In this document: positions 28,415-42,600 of the stretch, one piece after another | Numbering within the stretch: position 1 is the first letter of the stretch | How the letters are laid out: the number at the start of each line of letters is the position of its first letter | Assembly (NCBI RefSeq): GCF_002234675.1 | Contig: NC_019875.2 | Location: 31,292,002 to 31,356,001, forward strand | DNA length: 64,000 bases | Source: Oryzias latipes | Taxonomy: Eukaryota > Chordata > Actinopteri > Beloniformes > Adrianichthyidae | Direction: 5' to 3' | Program-made: the position numbers and the translations under genes | The notes under the pieces: model-generated | Databases searched by the model: none | What the model was told of the DNA's origin: nothing | What the model saw: only the letters and a program-made list of their open reading frames with translations

Positions 28415-28727
28415 TATTTTCTTACTCCACTTTATCCTTTCAGGGTCACGGGACGACCAGAGCCTAGCCGGCATGGCTGAAGGCAGGTACACTCTGGACA
28501 GGACCAGCGTGTCACACAATCGCACACTCCTACACACATGCACGGTCGGGACAATCTAGAAACCAATCCACCTATGAGGCCTGTTCTTGGACTGCGGGAG
28601 GAAGCCAGAGCGCCCGGAGAAAACCCTCAGTCACATGCATGTGGAGAACATGCAAACTGCACACAGACGGAACCCAGCTGGGATTTGAACCAGGGTCTGA
28701 CCACTGCCCCACCGGAAACTATAGTCA
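28415..28727 (+). repeat. Dispersed fish repeat, copy 2
   Basis: Same landmark order as 9826-10120: CATCTATTTTCTTACTCC, AGGGTCACGGGACGA, GGACTGCGGGAGGAAGCC, GAGAACATGCAAACTGC, GGGATTTGAACCAGGGTC. Lies just beyond the abca4 3' end. Confidence 0.75.
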
Positions 28728-28779
28728 CTTTTCCTCTGTGAGGGAAAACGTCACCCTAAGACGAGACAAAACGTATGAA

Positions 28780-29042
28780 ACGCAGCGTAAAACCTTTATT
28801 ATGCATCAAGTAAATAACAGGAGCAAAAGCAGGAGTAAACATCTGACAGTCTGTCAGAACGGATCAAACTTATCAATAATCATGTAAATCAGTCAAACTG
28901 AGTTTCACTTTGACAAAAAATGTGCCTAAGAGTTTTTTCATTCATTCTTCATACATGATGTGGAAATGTAAGCGTCCGTGTGAGCAGAAACATGGAGTTA
29001 GGACCGATCCAGCTGCTGTAAAGACCGTAGCTGCTACAACCT
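28780..29042 (-). other. abca4: abca4 3' UTR with polyadenylation signal
   Basis: Minus-strand AATAAA (TTTATT on the plus strand, 28795-28800) lies 243 bp past the stop codon. The 3' end of abca4 is about 3 kb from the olfm3 polyadenylation site; the two genes converge. Confidence 0.65.
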
Positions 29043-31571
29043 TCATCTTTTCCTCTTTGCTGGGGAGATCTTGGTGTCTTTCCTGGCGTTCACCGTTCGT
29101 CTGAGGGCATCTTCATCCTCTGCCGTCTGCTGCTTGGCAAAGTTCACAAACACCTGGAGAGCAGACCACAATGTGAGAGACGGTCCCCAGCCCCCCCCCC
29201 CAGGCTGTGTTCGGCGGGGGCTACCTGGTCCAGGGTTGTCTGGGACACGGAGTAGTCCTCGATGCTGAGCCTGTCCTTGTTGACCACCACCAGCTGGAAG
29301 ATCCGGGCCAGCGAGGACGAGGCGATCTGGTACTGCAGCGTGTTGTAGTGCTTCTCCCTCTGGACGCAGCCGGGGAAGGAGGTCTCCATGAAGGTCTCCA
29401 CGGGCTCCAGCTCGGGGGGCCACCCTGCTTTGGCTGCCTTGATCTTCATGGTAACTACGTAGCCGTCCCCATACCTGCCCCCCACAGACGGACAGAGGGG
29501 CGTCAGACGCTTGTGCCGTTTGGAGGAAGCTCACTGCTGGACCAACACTCACTTGTACTTCAGATGCTGGATGGTTCCCAGACACTTGAAGGTCCCGTTG
29601 ACCATGATGGCGAGCCGGGTGCACAGAGCTTCACACTCTTCCATGCTGGGGGGGCAGCACACGTTACTTTGAGAGAAAAGAGGGAATGTGTTTGTCTGGA
29701 GCGTGTGCAGACCTGTGTGACGTCAGCACCACGGCCCGTCCGTCCTGAATGACGCTCATGATGGCGTTCCACAGAAAGCGGCGGGAGTGGGGGTCCATCC
29801 CGGTGGTGGGTTCATCCTGAACACACAGAAAGACACCCGTCTGCAGCTGTGGACCCGTCACTGATCCGGTTCGGGAGCTCCTCCCCCTCTGCGGACTCAC
29901 CAGCAGCACCAGAGCGGGACAGCCGATCATGGCGATGGCGGTGGAGAGCTTGCGCCTGTAGCCTCCGCTGTACGTTCCTGCACAGCGGCTGGCGTACTCT
30001 GTCAGGCCCAGCTTTCTGATGCCCCACTCTGCCACCTGCCGCACCAACACAGGACGGAGAACATTGAGGTTTGGTCAAAAGGCAGAGGGAAGCTCCAGAG
30101 CTGCACTCACCCTGGGGATCTCCGACTCTGGGACCCCCCGGAGCCGAGCATAAAGGTAGAGATGCTCCATCCCCGTCAGCAGCTCATCAATGGCGTCAAA
30201 CTGAGGGCAGTAGCCCATGTTCTGGTGAACGTCCAGCATCTGTGTGAGGATGCTGCAGAAGCAAACGGTTTCCAGCCGTCATCTTCAAAATGAAACTAAT
30301 CTTGAAGTAAATGTCTTAAAAACCTCGTTTGAAGCTTTTCTGAGCAGAATTGGAGCATTCGCTTCCATTGTGACCAGAAAGTTCTTCTATTGGTTTATTA
30401 CAATAATAATGGATTGGATTTATCGGCACTTTTCCGGACGTTCAAGGCGCTTTCAATGTGTTCACATTGGGGGGCGTGGCCAACAGTCGGCCCCTCTGAC
30501 CGTCACCGGGACATTCGTACACTAGTGGGGCCACACTGGAGGCAGGGAGGGGGAAGCGTCTCGCTCACGGACAACAACGGTTGGCTGGGGGGAGCGGGGA
30601 TCGAACTGACAGTACGGGCCCTGGAGGCCCCTGAGCTCCTCTGATCAGGCCTCTTCCTAAAGTCTGAACCAAAATGCACGGCGGGGCCTGTCACCTGACC
30701 TGTGGCATGACCTCCCAGAATGCCTCAGGGCCGCAGACTGCTCCTGTTTTTAAGGGAGGTTCTGAAAAGATCTTTTTATTTTGGCTTTTAGCAGAAGTGT
30801 AGGATTTGTTTTTTTAACCAATTTTACTTGTTTGTACTATTTTATGATTATGTATCTTTGTGTCATGGTTTTGAGTTTGTTGTCTTGTTTTTCGTCTTAG
30901 TTCTTGTTCTGTCTTGTTTTCTGTTTCCTGTTTTATTTTGAAAGGTCCTGTCTTGTCTTGTTTCTTGAGTTTTACTTCCTTTGGTCCCCATCTGCCCTGA
31001 TCGTGTCCACCTGTGTCTTGTCTGCCCTGTCTGTATTTAAGTCTTGTCTTTGCCTTCCTCCTGTGCTGGTTCATTACCTCTGTTATGGTGTTCATGTCCT
31101 GTCTCTTGCCTCGTCCACGTTTCAGGCCTCGCCAAGTAAGTTTTTGTTTTTGTTCTGTGAACCTGCTCTGCAGCGCTTTTTGTTTGTTTTCTTGTATTAA
31201 ACCCACTAGTCCCTGATCCTCGTGCCTCCGCCTCTGCTTCTGGGTCCAATCGGCTCTCGAGCCACCCGCCATACATGACACTTTGTCTTTCCATGAAAGC
31301 GATTATTGTTTGATTTTATTATTTCTATCTTCTTCTACTTTATCTGTATTTCACTGGTTTTTGAAGTTTTCCCTCCACGCACTGACCAGCTGTTCTGGTG
31401 GGACGGGGTCGTCGCGGTGGGACACTGGCCGCTCGCTTTGATCAGGCGGTATCCCACGGCAACGACCTCTGTGATGAAGACGAGGTCGGTTTACCAAAAT
31501 GTCCCCTCCTCACGTCAGCATCAAGCTAGATTTTTTTATTTCTGTTTTGAGTTTTCTTCATGTCAGTTCAT

Positions 31572-31602
<31 letters not shown>

Positions 31603-32311
31603 ATTGGATTTGTGGTCAAACTGTAAATCCCTTTTTGTTGCTGCAGCATGAAACGTGCTTTCATGCTGGAACGGACTTGGTCATGTGATCAAAGTGGGCG
31701 TGTCTACCTGTAGCCGGCCACAGAGGCGTCTCCAGAGGAAACGTCTGTGTCTCCCGTCAGCATCTTGAAGGTCGTCGTCTTTCCGGCTCCGTTGACTCCC
31801 AGAAGACCGAAACACTGACAGGACAAATGCAGGGATGACACTCATGACTGAAGTCCCCCCCCACCGAACCCGACTGAACACTCCACAGAAACGGAGCGTC
31901 CATTCTGACATGGGGGTGTCCTACCTCCCCTGCAGGAACCCCCACACAGATGCGGTCCACCGCTGGCCTCTTCCTGCCCACATACGTCTGTGCATGCAAA
32001 CAGGACGAGAAGATGGAGAGATGTTACAGGAGCCGTGGAAGCTTTTCTCCTCCGACGGTTTGAGCAGATGAAGATTATTTAGTGGTTTTCTGTTCCATCT
32101 GCTGGATTCAGGAAAACCACCCGTCCTCCAGCCTCAAACCGGACCTAAGATGGAGACGTGGTGGGGAGGGAGGAGTTACGCAGCAGTCGTCACCTTGGAG
32201 AGGTCTCTGATCTGGAGGATGTCCATCTTGCCGCCTCCATCATAAATCCTCTTCCTCTCGGCCGCCACATCCTCATCCTCCTGAATGGGACACTGCTGAT
32301 GATCTGACAAC
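29043..32311 (-). CDS. abca4: abca4 exons 40-48: nucleotide-binding domain 2 and C-terminus
   Basis: Exons: 32311-32194 (118 nt), 31987-31925 (63), 31814-31708 (107), 30252-30111 (142), 30035-29901 (135), 29816-29713 (104), 29645-29553 (93), 29474-29225 (250), 29153-29043 (111). Residues about 1918-2291. Walker [11 protein letters not shown]-loop [11 protein letters not shown], signature YSGGYRRK, Walker [13 protein letters not shown] and switch LTSHSMEECE are intact. The last exon starts with the conserved VFVNFA motif and ends in a lysine/arginine-rich tail (AKRKR). In human this last part is split by one more intron. Confidence 0.95.
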
Positions 32312-35300
32312 CTGAACAGACAAACATTTGCTTCTTAAACAGAGCCTTCTATCCAAAGGCTAGACATAAATGTGTTTTCCTGGTCTCCAACCCGCACCAG
32401 TGGTCAAAGAAGAACCTGTACTGGATCAGAAGATTCAGGAGGAAGTACACAAAGCCCTCAACTGCCATGAAAGTTAGGTTCTTCCCCAAAAAGTCCCACC
32501 GGAAAGGGTCCAACGAGAACTCCTCTCCTGAAACGACACGAGGAGCCATTTGAAGGGTTTGCCTTAAATCTGGTCCAGAAGCACAGGTTGAAGGAGTGAA
32601 CTGAAGCATGCAGGACTCACCGAAGCGGGCATAAACGTCGGTAACAGCCTGATTCATGGCCATATCTATCAAGCCTCGGCCCAGACAGAAGTGAGGAAAC
32701 ACCAGGAGGCATTTCTTCAGCCACTCATTGAACATCAGCAAAGACTGCAGGCAGAAAACCGGATGTTTGATCAATCACATCTATGCAGTCTCATTCTGGA
32801 TGTTCAAGCCTGAGACAACATTGTCCTGATGTTTAACTCCTGTTTGTCCTACAGTCAAGCTGTGGAAGCGCTGAGGTTCTGAAGCGTAACGGTTCAGTGA
32901 AGCATCCGGAACCATGTGGAAGAATGTTGTGCAACAGACTGTGATGGCATCTGTGTATGTGAGCCATATGGATAAGAAAAAGAATGACCTCAGTCTCCAG
33001 GCCACAAGAAATCCCTAATCATTGTTCTCCCACCGCTGTGCTTTACCATCTGTGAGTGACCTTTGTGCTGACCTTTCACAGGTTCAGCATCCCTGTGCTG
33101 CAACAGAACTATTGCAGAACATCTGATCTCCAGAAAAGGATTGAAACGTTTTTATTTCCTTTCATTGGTTTTTTTTTTTTTTTTATCATTGACATGAATT
33201 TACCCGATTGTTCTCAAAAAGTTCCAGAATGAAGGTGATGGCGCTGCTGTTGATGCCGACAAAGAGGTTGATGCAGGACAGAGACACGTATGCTGTGCTT
33301 GGGATGCTGAAAATGTAGGACATGGGGTACATCATGGGGGTCACTGACCACCTGGAGACGGCACAAAAGACAAATTCAGATCCGTCGTCAATACACCAGA
33401 GGGACTAAACCGTCAACGGCCTTTCTCTGATCTATGAATGCTGTGCTATCCGCTGGGTGCAGCTGAAGTATCCTTTGAAGGCCGTACCCGTACAGAAGAA
33501 GCAGAGCCGCCAGAGCAGGCAGGTTCTTCTGGGACGTGTAACACTTTTTGTCAAACGCCATGAAGATGCCGACCACCATGGCGGTGCTCACAGTGTAATT
33601 CATCTGCCAGAAGCAGAGTTCAGACTTAACCATCAGCAAGAACCGCATGTTTCTAAGAATCCTCAATCTCTTCAAATCATTCAGACTCACCATGTCCCAG
33701 AAGAAGTTGGCCACCCAGTAAACCAGAGGGCTGACGCCACTGACAAACTGCAGGTGCTTGGCTTTGGTCACTCGCTCCTGGATGAGGTAGAGGACAAAGC
33801 TGGCAGGGATGAAGGACATGGCGAAAATAACACAGATGGCCACCACAGCATCCACAGAAGTGGTCAACCTGGACAGGGAATGAATGGAGAAGTCCTCAAA
33901 ACGGATTTTCCTCCTGAAGGGTCAGAACAAGATCAGACGGATGAAAGACGTACACCGTGACCTCGGAGAGCTGCTCCTTGGTGAGGTTCAGAGGATGGTT
34001 GATGGCGGTGATGCCAAACTCCTCGGATCTGTGGGCGGGAGGAAGGAAAGCCCGCAGGATGGCGTTGTTGGCCACGTTCATGTAGGCCACCATGGCGTGC
34101 CAGCCTTTGTTGTTGTACCAGACCTGAGGGGGCAAACGTCCAGGAATCTGACGCTTCTCACCAGCAGCTTTCAGAACAACCTGTGGAACTCACCTTGATA
34201 TTGAACTCACTCTCCATGAATCGTAAGAAAGTCCCAACATCCCTCAGGGTTAGGACGCAGAAGTGACCCTGAGGAAGAAAGGCTGGTTAGAAGCTTCCAG
34301 TCCAGCGTGGGCTTTGCAGAGGACCTGCCAGCTACCCCGGTGATGTTGAGGATTTTCCCCAGCTGGTAGAAAACACTCCGGATGTCTTTGGGGTCCACGT
34401 CCAGGACGGGGAGCTGTCCTCCTACTGAGAGACCTCCGTATCTGATGAAAGGGGACATGAGAGGTGAGAATGCGACTCCAGAGAAGAATTGGTGAACATG
34501 CAGCATCTCACCGTTGCTCGTTCACCCAGTATTTGCTCTTCAGGCTGGGAAGGAAAACTCTGGTTTTTACCACAGACAGACAGACGTTCAGCTGTGAACT
34601 CGGAGCGACTCCCTTACCTGGTTCTGATCAGGCTGGGGTAGGTCTTGAGCAGGTAGTCGGAGATGTTCCGGTCTGTCAGGTCCAGAAGGGTGTCTCCTGT
34701 GGCCTCCAGTCGTTGGCGGGGTGGGGGCCCCCCAGCACCAGCAGGACAGATGGGCATCATGGTCAGCTTCTTGCTGGAGCTGCACTGGCAGGAGGGTGAG
34801 GGGTTCCTGGGGGACCACTCCTGACTGTGGAAGATCTTCATGACCTCAGGTGGAACAATAGGCTCCTCCCACTCCGATATGCTGTTATTGCAGGTCATCC
34901 TGGAGGAAGACGAGTAAATAAAGAGCCCTTGAAATGATTCCCCTCTGGATGAGAATCTGTTCGTTGAGGAACTTTGCTGCTGGTTCTGATACTTGCCCCA
35001 GAGGCTCCCCCTGCATGCACCGTGTCCCAAAACCGGGCCAGGCCAACAGCCGTTCTATGAAATGCTTCATTTTGGGGTCAAATGGTCGCTCATTGCTGAA
35101 AATAGTGGGGGAAAAGTAAAAGTCTGTGGATAATGAGAGGAACTGCTGATATACAGCTGAGGATCTGTCCCTACTTCCAGCAAATATCCCCACTAAACTT
35201 CAAAGTGATGATGTGTCAGGTGGGCGTGGTTCAAAGAGGCCCCCTAACCTGAAGAAGGTCATCTGCTGTCCGTACATCCACGGGCTCAGAGTCAGACTGG

Positions 35301-38300
35301 GATACTCTCCAAACGGAGGAACAATCAAGGTGAAGATCAGAGAGACGAGGACAAAGGTGGCAGGAAGAACGATCTGGAATCACATCAACACATTGATCTC
35401 CTGAGCAAACGGAAGACGATTGATCTGAAGCCAGCTTCCACCGTCCCTCAGTGCCATGGGATGACGTTAGTAACAAGTGCTCCATGTTTATTGGACGGCC
35501 CATCAGACCCAGTACCTGTGCCAGGAAGTCCTTCTGGCTTCTGGCGGCGTGGTGGAACCTCTTCACCAGCAGAGCGTAGAACTGCGTCAGAACCAGGGAG
35601 GCTCCCTTCACCTGCCTGGAGCCTCTTCCCTCGCTGCTGTCGGACGCAGGCGGGCTGCCGTTCACGCCGTTTTGATCTTCACAGGGAAACATCAGTCAGT
35701 GGACCAAACTCTGAGGTTCAGCAGCGAGCAGAGAGAACTGGATCTGCAGCTCAGATTCCACACAGCACCACCAAGGCCTGTCTGGGTCAGTGCAAGTGTC
35801 AGATGTATGCAAACCGCTCCAAGTCCACCGTTTGTACCAAAGTTAGAGCTCAGAAATGTTTCTGTAGAACCCAACAGGCGTCACATGACTGAGACTTGGA
35901 GCAGAACTGAGACGGAAATGACCTGTGACTCTGACCTTCTTCTGCTCCTGCAGCCACTCTGCTGCCGGCGTTCCTCCCCTGTAACATCCACTGTTCTACA
36001 GAGGAAACACACTGCAGGATCAGAACCACCAGAACCACAGGCTGCAGCTGCTCTAATGGCCTAGGGGGAGGGAGGGGGCACAGAAAAACAATCTACAGCA
36101 CAAAGGAATAAAAAAAGCTGAATATCAGGGACGGTCTATACCTGCAGTGGTGGCTTTGCTGGCTGCTTCTCCATCTGCTGTGACCTTCAGGAATATCTGG
36201 AAGACAAGAGGATTTCCCCTCAAACCATCCTTTTCTTTGTCTTTCAGCTGCTTCCTTTATTTAGTCCCCTCCATCAAACCCTCTCCTCTGTATCCTCCTG
36301 ACTCACACCAACCAGCCTCCCCTGCCCTCCTCCTCTAGACCTCCTTCCTGGTAGCTGATTTATAAACACATTCTGATTTTTACAGAAAACTATTAACCAT
36401 GTGACAAAGTTCCGTCGTGTCCTTCATCCTGACGGTCTAAAGTCTTCCATCTTCACATCTTTAAGCCTTTCCACAGAAAATAATGGTCTCAGAAAAACCT
36501 AATTCTGTGAAGCGTAAGCTATCCAAACCTCCTCTAGTGACGTGTCGGAGACTCCGAAGCTGCTCAGGCCCATGTCAGCGAGCGTATCCTCCAGCTCCCT
36601 GAAGAGGCTGGCGTAGGCCCGATGCTTGAAGCCTTTGTTGGGAAGCAGATAGGTCAGCTCCTGTCCGATGCTCTCAATGAGCTTGGCTTCTGGGACATGG
36701 TGGTGGATCAGGCTGCTGATGCTCTCCACATCGCCTAGGAGGACGACAGCAGGAGCTCTAACCTCATTCACTTTGACTCAAACATAACAAAATGGTTTCA
36801 GCACTTAAAAAAAGGCAGAACATCTGCTTCAAACTGCCAAAAACATTCACTTGGAATACATCGTGAAAAGCCTGTAAAACTTTAGGATGGACAAAGCTGG
36901 CAGGGATGGTAAAAGGTGATTTTTCTTTCCTTTAACAATTTCTCAGTGATGTCAAATCCTAGAGGATTGTGGGATTTCCCGTAGTTTCACTTGATAAACA
37001 GAAAGAACTGCCAGCTGTAATCGTTTAAAAATGAAGCGGAAACAGGAGGGAGATGGAGAAAGCATCCTGGAGGAGACCCCCACCCACTCACCCTCCAGGA
37101 CCCTGTCCAGCATGTGGGGCTGATGCTGGGACTGGTCTTTGTATCTGGTGCAGATGGAGCATGCGCAGGAGCAGTCAGAGGCGCAGTCGCATTCCTTCTG
37201 AAAACCACACAGATAACAGCTTAAACACACTCAACATCAGCCTCATCGATCCTCTGGGGGTCAGGGGGGGCTTTGGGTTCAGATCAAGCATCATCATTCC
37301 CTCCAAAAGCAGAGCCTCACCTCCAGCTTCCTCATGTCTTTTATGCGGCGAACCAGAGTGAGATAGAAACCCACGCCAAAGCAGTTTTTGAGGAAAAGCG
37401 GGGAGCCGCAGCAGTACAGCTGCCCCTTGGAGATGATGGCGATGCGGTCGCTCAGCAGGTCGGCCTCGTCCATGTGATGGGTGGACAGAAGGACGGTGCG
37501 GCCTGGACAAACGCCACGGTTATGAAGTGTCACAGCAGGAACTTGTTTTCCGTTCATCACAGCCTCATTCAAATGTCTGAGAGTTTTTCAGTGAGGCTGC
37601 AGCCCCGTACCAGCTCTGTACTTCAGCAGGAGGTCCCAAATGGATCTTCTGGAGTACGGGTCCACTCCAGATGTTGGCTCGTCCAGAATGACCACCTTTG
37701 ACCCTCCAACAAAGGCCATGGCCACTGACAGCTTCCTCTGCATTCCGCCTGCAGAGGGAAATGAAACTTCCATTTCACAGGATGGAAACCACACTGAGCT
37801 CCTCCGTCAGACCTCCACCAACCTGAGAGGTTCTGAGCCTCCTCGTCTCTCTTGTTAGGCAGCCCGAGATCCACCAGCATGTCCTCCACCTCCAGCTTGG
37901 CTTCCTCCTCCGTCCGTCCTTTCAGCAGCGAATAAAAGAGGATGTGCTCCTCAACTGTGAGACTGAAGCACAAAGGAGCAGCAGGAGTGAAAAGCCTTGT
38001 TCTCCACAGGCCGACCATGTGCTGCTGGACATTGGTGACTACAAACCCCGCCCACCTCCCCAGTCATACATGTCTCCGCCCTGAACCAGCTTAAAGACTT
38101 CTGTGCTCAAAGCCACTCCTTCAACCGACCGCTCACCCATCAGACTCACCTCCACCTTCACACTGCGCTGATCCAGAACCTACGCAGCTGCTGGACCCCA
38201 GAGCACTCAGGACGGGTTCTTCCAGTACCTACTGAGCGGACTGGAGTCTTCACAGACACTTTAAGCACGTGTCTTGTCCAGGCAGCCGTGCCAACAGGCT

Positions 38301-39607
38301 TTGAATCCAACGTCACTGAGCCTGAGCTCCACATGCCTGAATGACTGTCATCCTGTAGGATTCCCTAACGACATCATGAAGAGCTTTGAGCGCTTGGTAT
38401 GAAGGTAAAAATGCTCCAAAAAGCACGCACTTGGAGATTTGCTGTGAGAACTTGCACACCAAAAATCTGCATCTGTGTGTGAAAATCTTCTGCTGTGAAC
38501 TGACAAATTTCCATTTGCATGTGTTCATTTAGAGTTCCAACTTCAAATCTGGGATTCCAACTGCTCACATGTGCTTCTGCGTGAAGCTGCTGGGCCAAAT
38601 GGTGCGCTACAACTGCGCTCTGAATTCTGACACATTCCTTGCGAGAAACATTTGTCAAAACTGATCTGTGTCCGAAAATGGAACTGGGGGGGGAGAGAGG
38701 GTAAGAGGAGGCGGAGTCAGCAAATCAGAGTGCAGGACTCGGAGAACTCGGTAAAGTTAGAAAGGTCTTCACAGATTCGGACTTCCTGCTTCAATAACTC
38801 TTCTGATAAACGTTCAAATGTGACAGCAAGTCTCTCAATAATTTTGTATTAACACAGAGAGTGAACTAAAAATGCATTTCTAAAGAAAAAAACTCTGTTT
38901 TTTCCTACATTTTAATGAGAAATGATCTCTTCATGCTTTGAATCCAGACATGCAGCTAGACGGCTGCCAACGGACCGTCAGCAGGAAGATCATCTTTGTT
39001 GTAGCTGCACAACAGGGCCTGGGCTATTGAGCAGCTTTATTATAAATCATATGGATTAACTTCTTTTGAAATGCAACCTCCGTCTGACCGGCCAGGCCAC
39101 ATGAATCCGACCCGTACGTCATCGATACGCTACAAACGTCATCATTCTGCGTTGAAGTAGGCGGGAACGAGAACGTAAACATCAACCATGGCGGACGATG
39201 CTGCTGAGACAGTGGAAGGGAATCGAGGTCACCGATTGGATTCATGTTTGGGGTGACAGCTCTATTCAGGCCAAACTCCAGGGCTCTTATCCCAACCGGG
39301 CAATTTTTCAAAACATTTCCAGCTAAATGGCCGAGCGTGGTGTTGAAGCTTCCCAGCGATTACTTTTTTTTTCTCCCATTCCGACCGTGGTCAGAAGCCC
39401 GGGGACCCAAGGCGGATCCTCCTCCAGGGTTCACTTCCCCGTTCAGACCCTCAGATTCTTCAGAGCGGGTTAATAAAGTGTCAAAAGCATTTATTCTGGG
39501 GGAAACCTTCTTTTATCACCATTCTCCTTCCTCCGTAACACACAACATGAATGCACGCCCCCACTGCCCCCCCGCATTCTCTATCTCGCTGCACGCGCTC
39601 TCTCCCG

Positions 39608-39646
<39 letters not shown>

Positions 39647-42600
39647 GCTCCAGCACATCCACATCCCCATTCCACAACAGTGGGTCCAGACGATCCTGAC
39701 TCCAATGCCTTCTTCAAATGAGAAGATTGTTATTGTTCTGCTCCTTTGTGAAAATAGATGTATTAATGCAAAAAGAGCTCAGCTGTTGACAACACTGTTG
39801 TTGACATCCATTGCTAACGTTAGCTACTTCCACAAACAAGTGACGTCGTTCACCGTTCAGAACTCTTGTGCGCATGCGGGTCACTTCTGGGTCATTTCAC
39901 GGTCACAGATCACAAAAGTTTGGATTTAATTAGAAATGTGAACGGCCTTGCAAAAAAATCGGACTTTTTCAAAAAATCGGAATTGAGCATTAAGCCCTGC
40001 AGTGTGACCAATAACAATTAGCTGTTAATAGGCTGCTAGACGTTAGAAGGTGGGGAAAGTATGGTCCACTGGGGTTCTGTCCTCTATTCTTGATCACTTA
40101 GTTATCATTCTGTTCTCCATGCCTCTGGCTGGTGCAGTGGGATTCATGTGTTGTCCCTCGTTCCCACTCAGGATTATGTGTCATGGTGGAGCTGTGGTGC
40201 CATGGTAGATGTAGAGCCCCCTCCTCTACCATATCTGCATGCCTGGATCCAACTCCATCATTAGGTTTGCAGATGATACCACCAGTCTCATGACCAGTCT
40301 CATCAGCAACAACAATGACACCTCCAAGGAGGAGGTCCAGCATCTGGCCACTTGGTGCACAGACAATAACCTGCTCTTCAACACCAACAGGTCAAATGAG
40401 CTCACTGTGGATTTTAGGAATGAGACAAGAGGCCCACATGACCTCATCCAGGTTAGCGGGGTGGCCGTTAAGCCTGTGTCATCATACAAGTTCCTGGGTA
40501 GAGCCTGTCCCGTCTTAGAGGGCTCACCAGCCCCTTTTCTTCTTAAGAAGACTGAAAATATGTTACAGGGACTTCCACCCACTGATGACATTCAAGGTAA
40601 CGCTGTCTGTATTCTTTAGGACTCCTCTGACCCCGCCCACAGACTGCTGTCTACCTTCTAACAGATGCTTCCAGTTTCTCAGAACAAGAACCAAATGAGG
40701 AACCTTTTCTTGTCTTGTACAAAGATTGGTCATGACAACAAAGTCGACTCTAATCTCATTTCATTTGAATTTGATGTTTGGATGAACATCTGTAACTAGA
40801 CTGAGGATGTTTTCCCGTGTCGATGTGAGGTGACTTACTGACTGAAGAGGATGTTGTACTGAGGACACATTCCCAGAGAGGTCCGGATGACGTCCATGTC
40901 TGTTCTGATGTCTCTGCCGTTGATGAAGGCGGTTCCAGAGGTGGGGGGATACAGCCCGGTCAGGATCGACCTTTTAGACAAAAGTAAACACGGTGGTTGG
41001 TTCCGTTTCATTGAAGAACCTTTAAAGGTCCTCAGGAACTATAACCGCCCCCACCCCACCCCCCAGTTACATTGTTGTGGTCTTTCCTGCTCCGTTGTGC
41101 CCTAAGAAGGATGTGATCTGCCCCTCATAGAAGTTGATGCTCAGGCAGTTGACGGCTGGACGTGCACTTCCAGCAAACACCTTCACCAGGTCATCAATCT
41201 GCACACCCAAAACCAGGCCGGGGGGGTCAGGCTCAAAAAACAGTTGACCTGCAGTTAAAGAAAAAAAATCTAAATTACATCTAAAGTTTTGTGTTAGCAC
41301 ACAGCAGACAACCAATGACAAAGCAACGTCCAGTTTGACCAGCACCCCCCGACCCCCATCTTTGGTTTCTTCTAAACATCCTGATGCCTTCAGGTGTGGT
41401 CAGTGTCTGACAGGTGGTTTACAGTCAGACCTGATGTCTCTCTGTCATACCCGTTTGTTCAGCCTGAAATCACCAAAACCAAGAAAAAAAAGTTCTCTTC
41501 ATTAACAAATTCACTTAGTGGCAGAGAATTCTGAAGCTCTTCAGTGCTTCATGACTCAGAAACCCAGAGCCTAAACCTGCAGTGGAGTCGTCTTCCTAAA
41601 GTTTGATTTCATTGGATCCGATCCTCTGACCTAAAGTGGATCCAAACTTCCAGCAGTGAGACTCAGACAGAAATTCCTGCTACTGAACAGTTTTCCAGAT
41701 TCTCGGATTTCTTCCAGATCTTCAGGTGGAAATGAAATCTGTGTCCAAACAAACTAGTCTTCTTCTTTCTTTAGCAGTCCGTTGATGTCGACGATGACGC
41801 GGGGAGGAGCTTGTGCCTATGGCGTATGTGGGAGGACGTCCCAATTGCTGTCTTGAATGTCCTGTCGCAGGTGTCACACCTGTAGGTCCCTTCAGCGGGT
41901 GGAGGTGCTGGTTCTAGTCTACGCTGCCTTCTTTTTGACGATAGCTGAACATTTCGTTCCCTGATAGCAGCAGCAGCGCCGGTCACCACCCTCCTCCATG
42001 TCACACGGTCTTCAGCTTTTCCCTTCCAGTTGTCATATTCATTTATGTTCTTCAGGTGTCTCTTGAATACGTCTTTAAAGCGTTGTCACGGCGCTCCAAC
42101 TTTTCTTGATCCTTCTTTCAATTCTCCAACGAAAACAGCTTTTGGTAGTCTGGTGTCTTCCATGCGTGTAACATGCCCCGCCCACCTTAGTTGACATGTG
42201 GTGAGCATTTCTTCAACACTCAGCATTTCTGCCCTATTCAGTACCTCAAGGTTTGACACATTATCTTTCCATGAGATGTTCATTAGTTGTCGGAGATGTC
42301 TCTGCTGTACTTTATCAAGACTCTTAATGTGGCGTTTGTAGATGGTCCAAGTTTCAGAGCTGTAGAAGTGTTGGCATTATGATTGCTCTGTAGACTTTCA
42401 TCTTGGTTTTCAGGTGGATTCCTCTCTGGTCCCACAGACGACTTCTCAATTTTCCGAAGGCTGATGCTACAGATTGAATTCTTTTTGATATTTCTGTGTC
42501 TATACTTCCACTATTGGAGATAGTACTTCCCAGGTAAGAGAACTTGTCTACTTCAGCCAGTGGAGTACCATTCAGGAGCACTGTTCGTGGGTTCAGTAGA

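Noticed and set aside
41071..41075. Premature stop in abca4 NBD1 right after the Walker A motif
   Set aside because: The apparent ATG-TAA is a split codon: exon 19 ends AT and the donor is GTAACT; exon 20 restores the frame.
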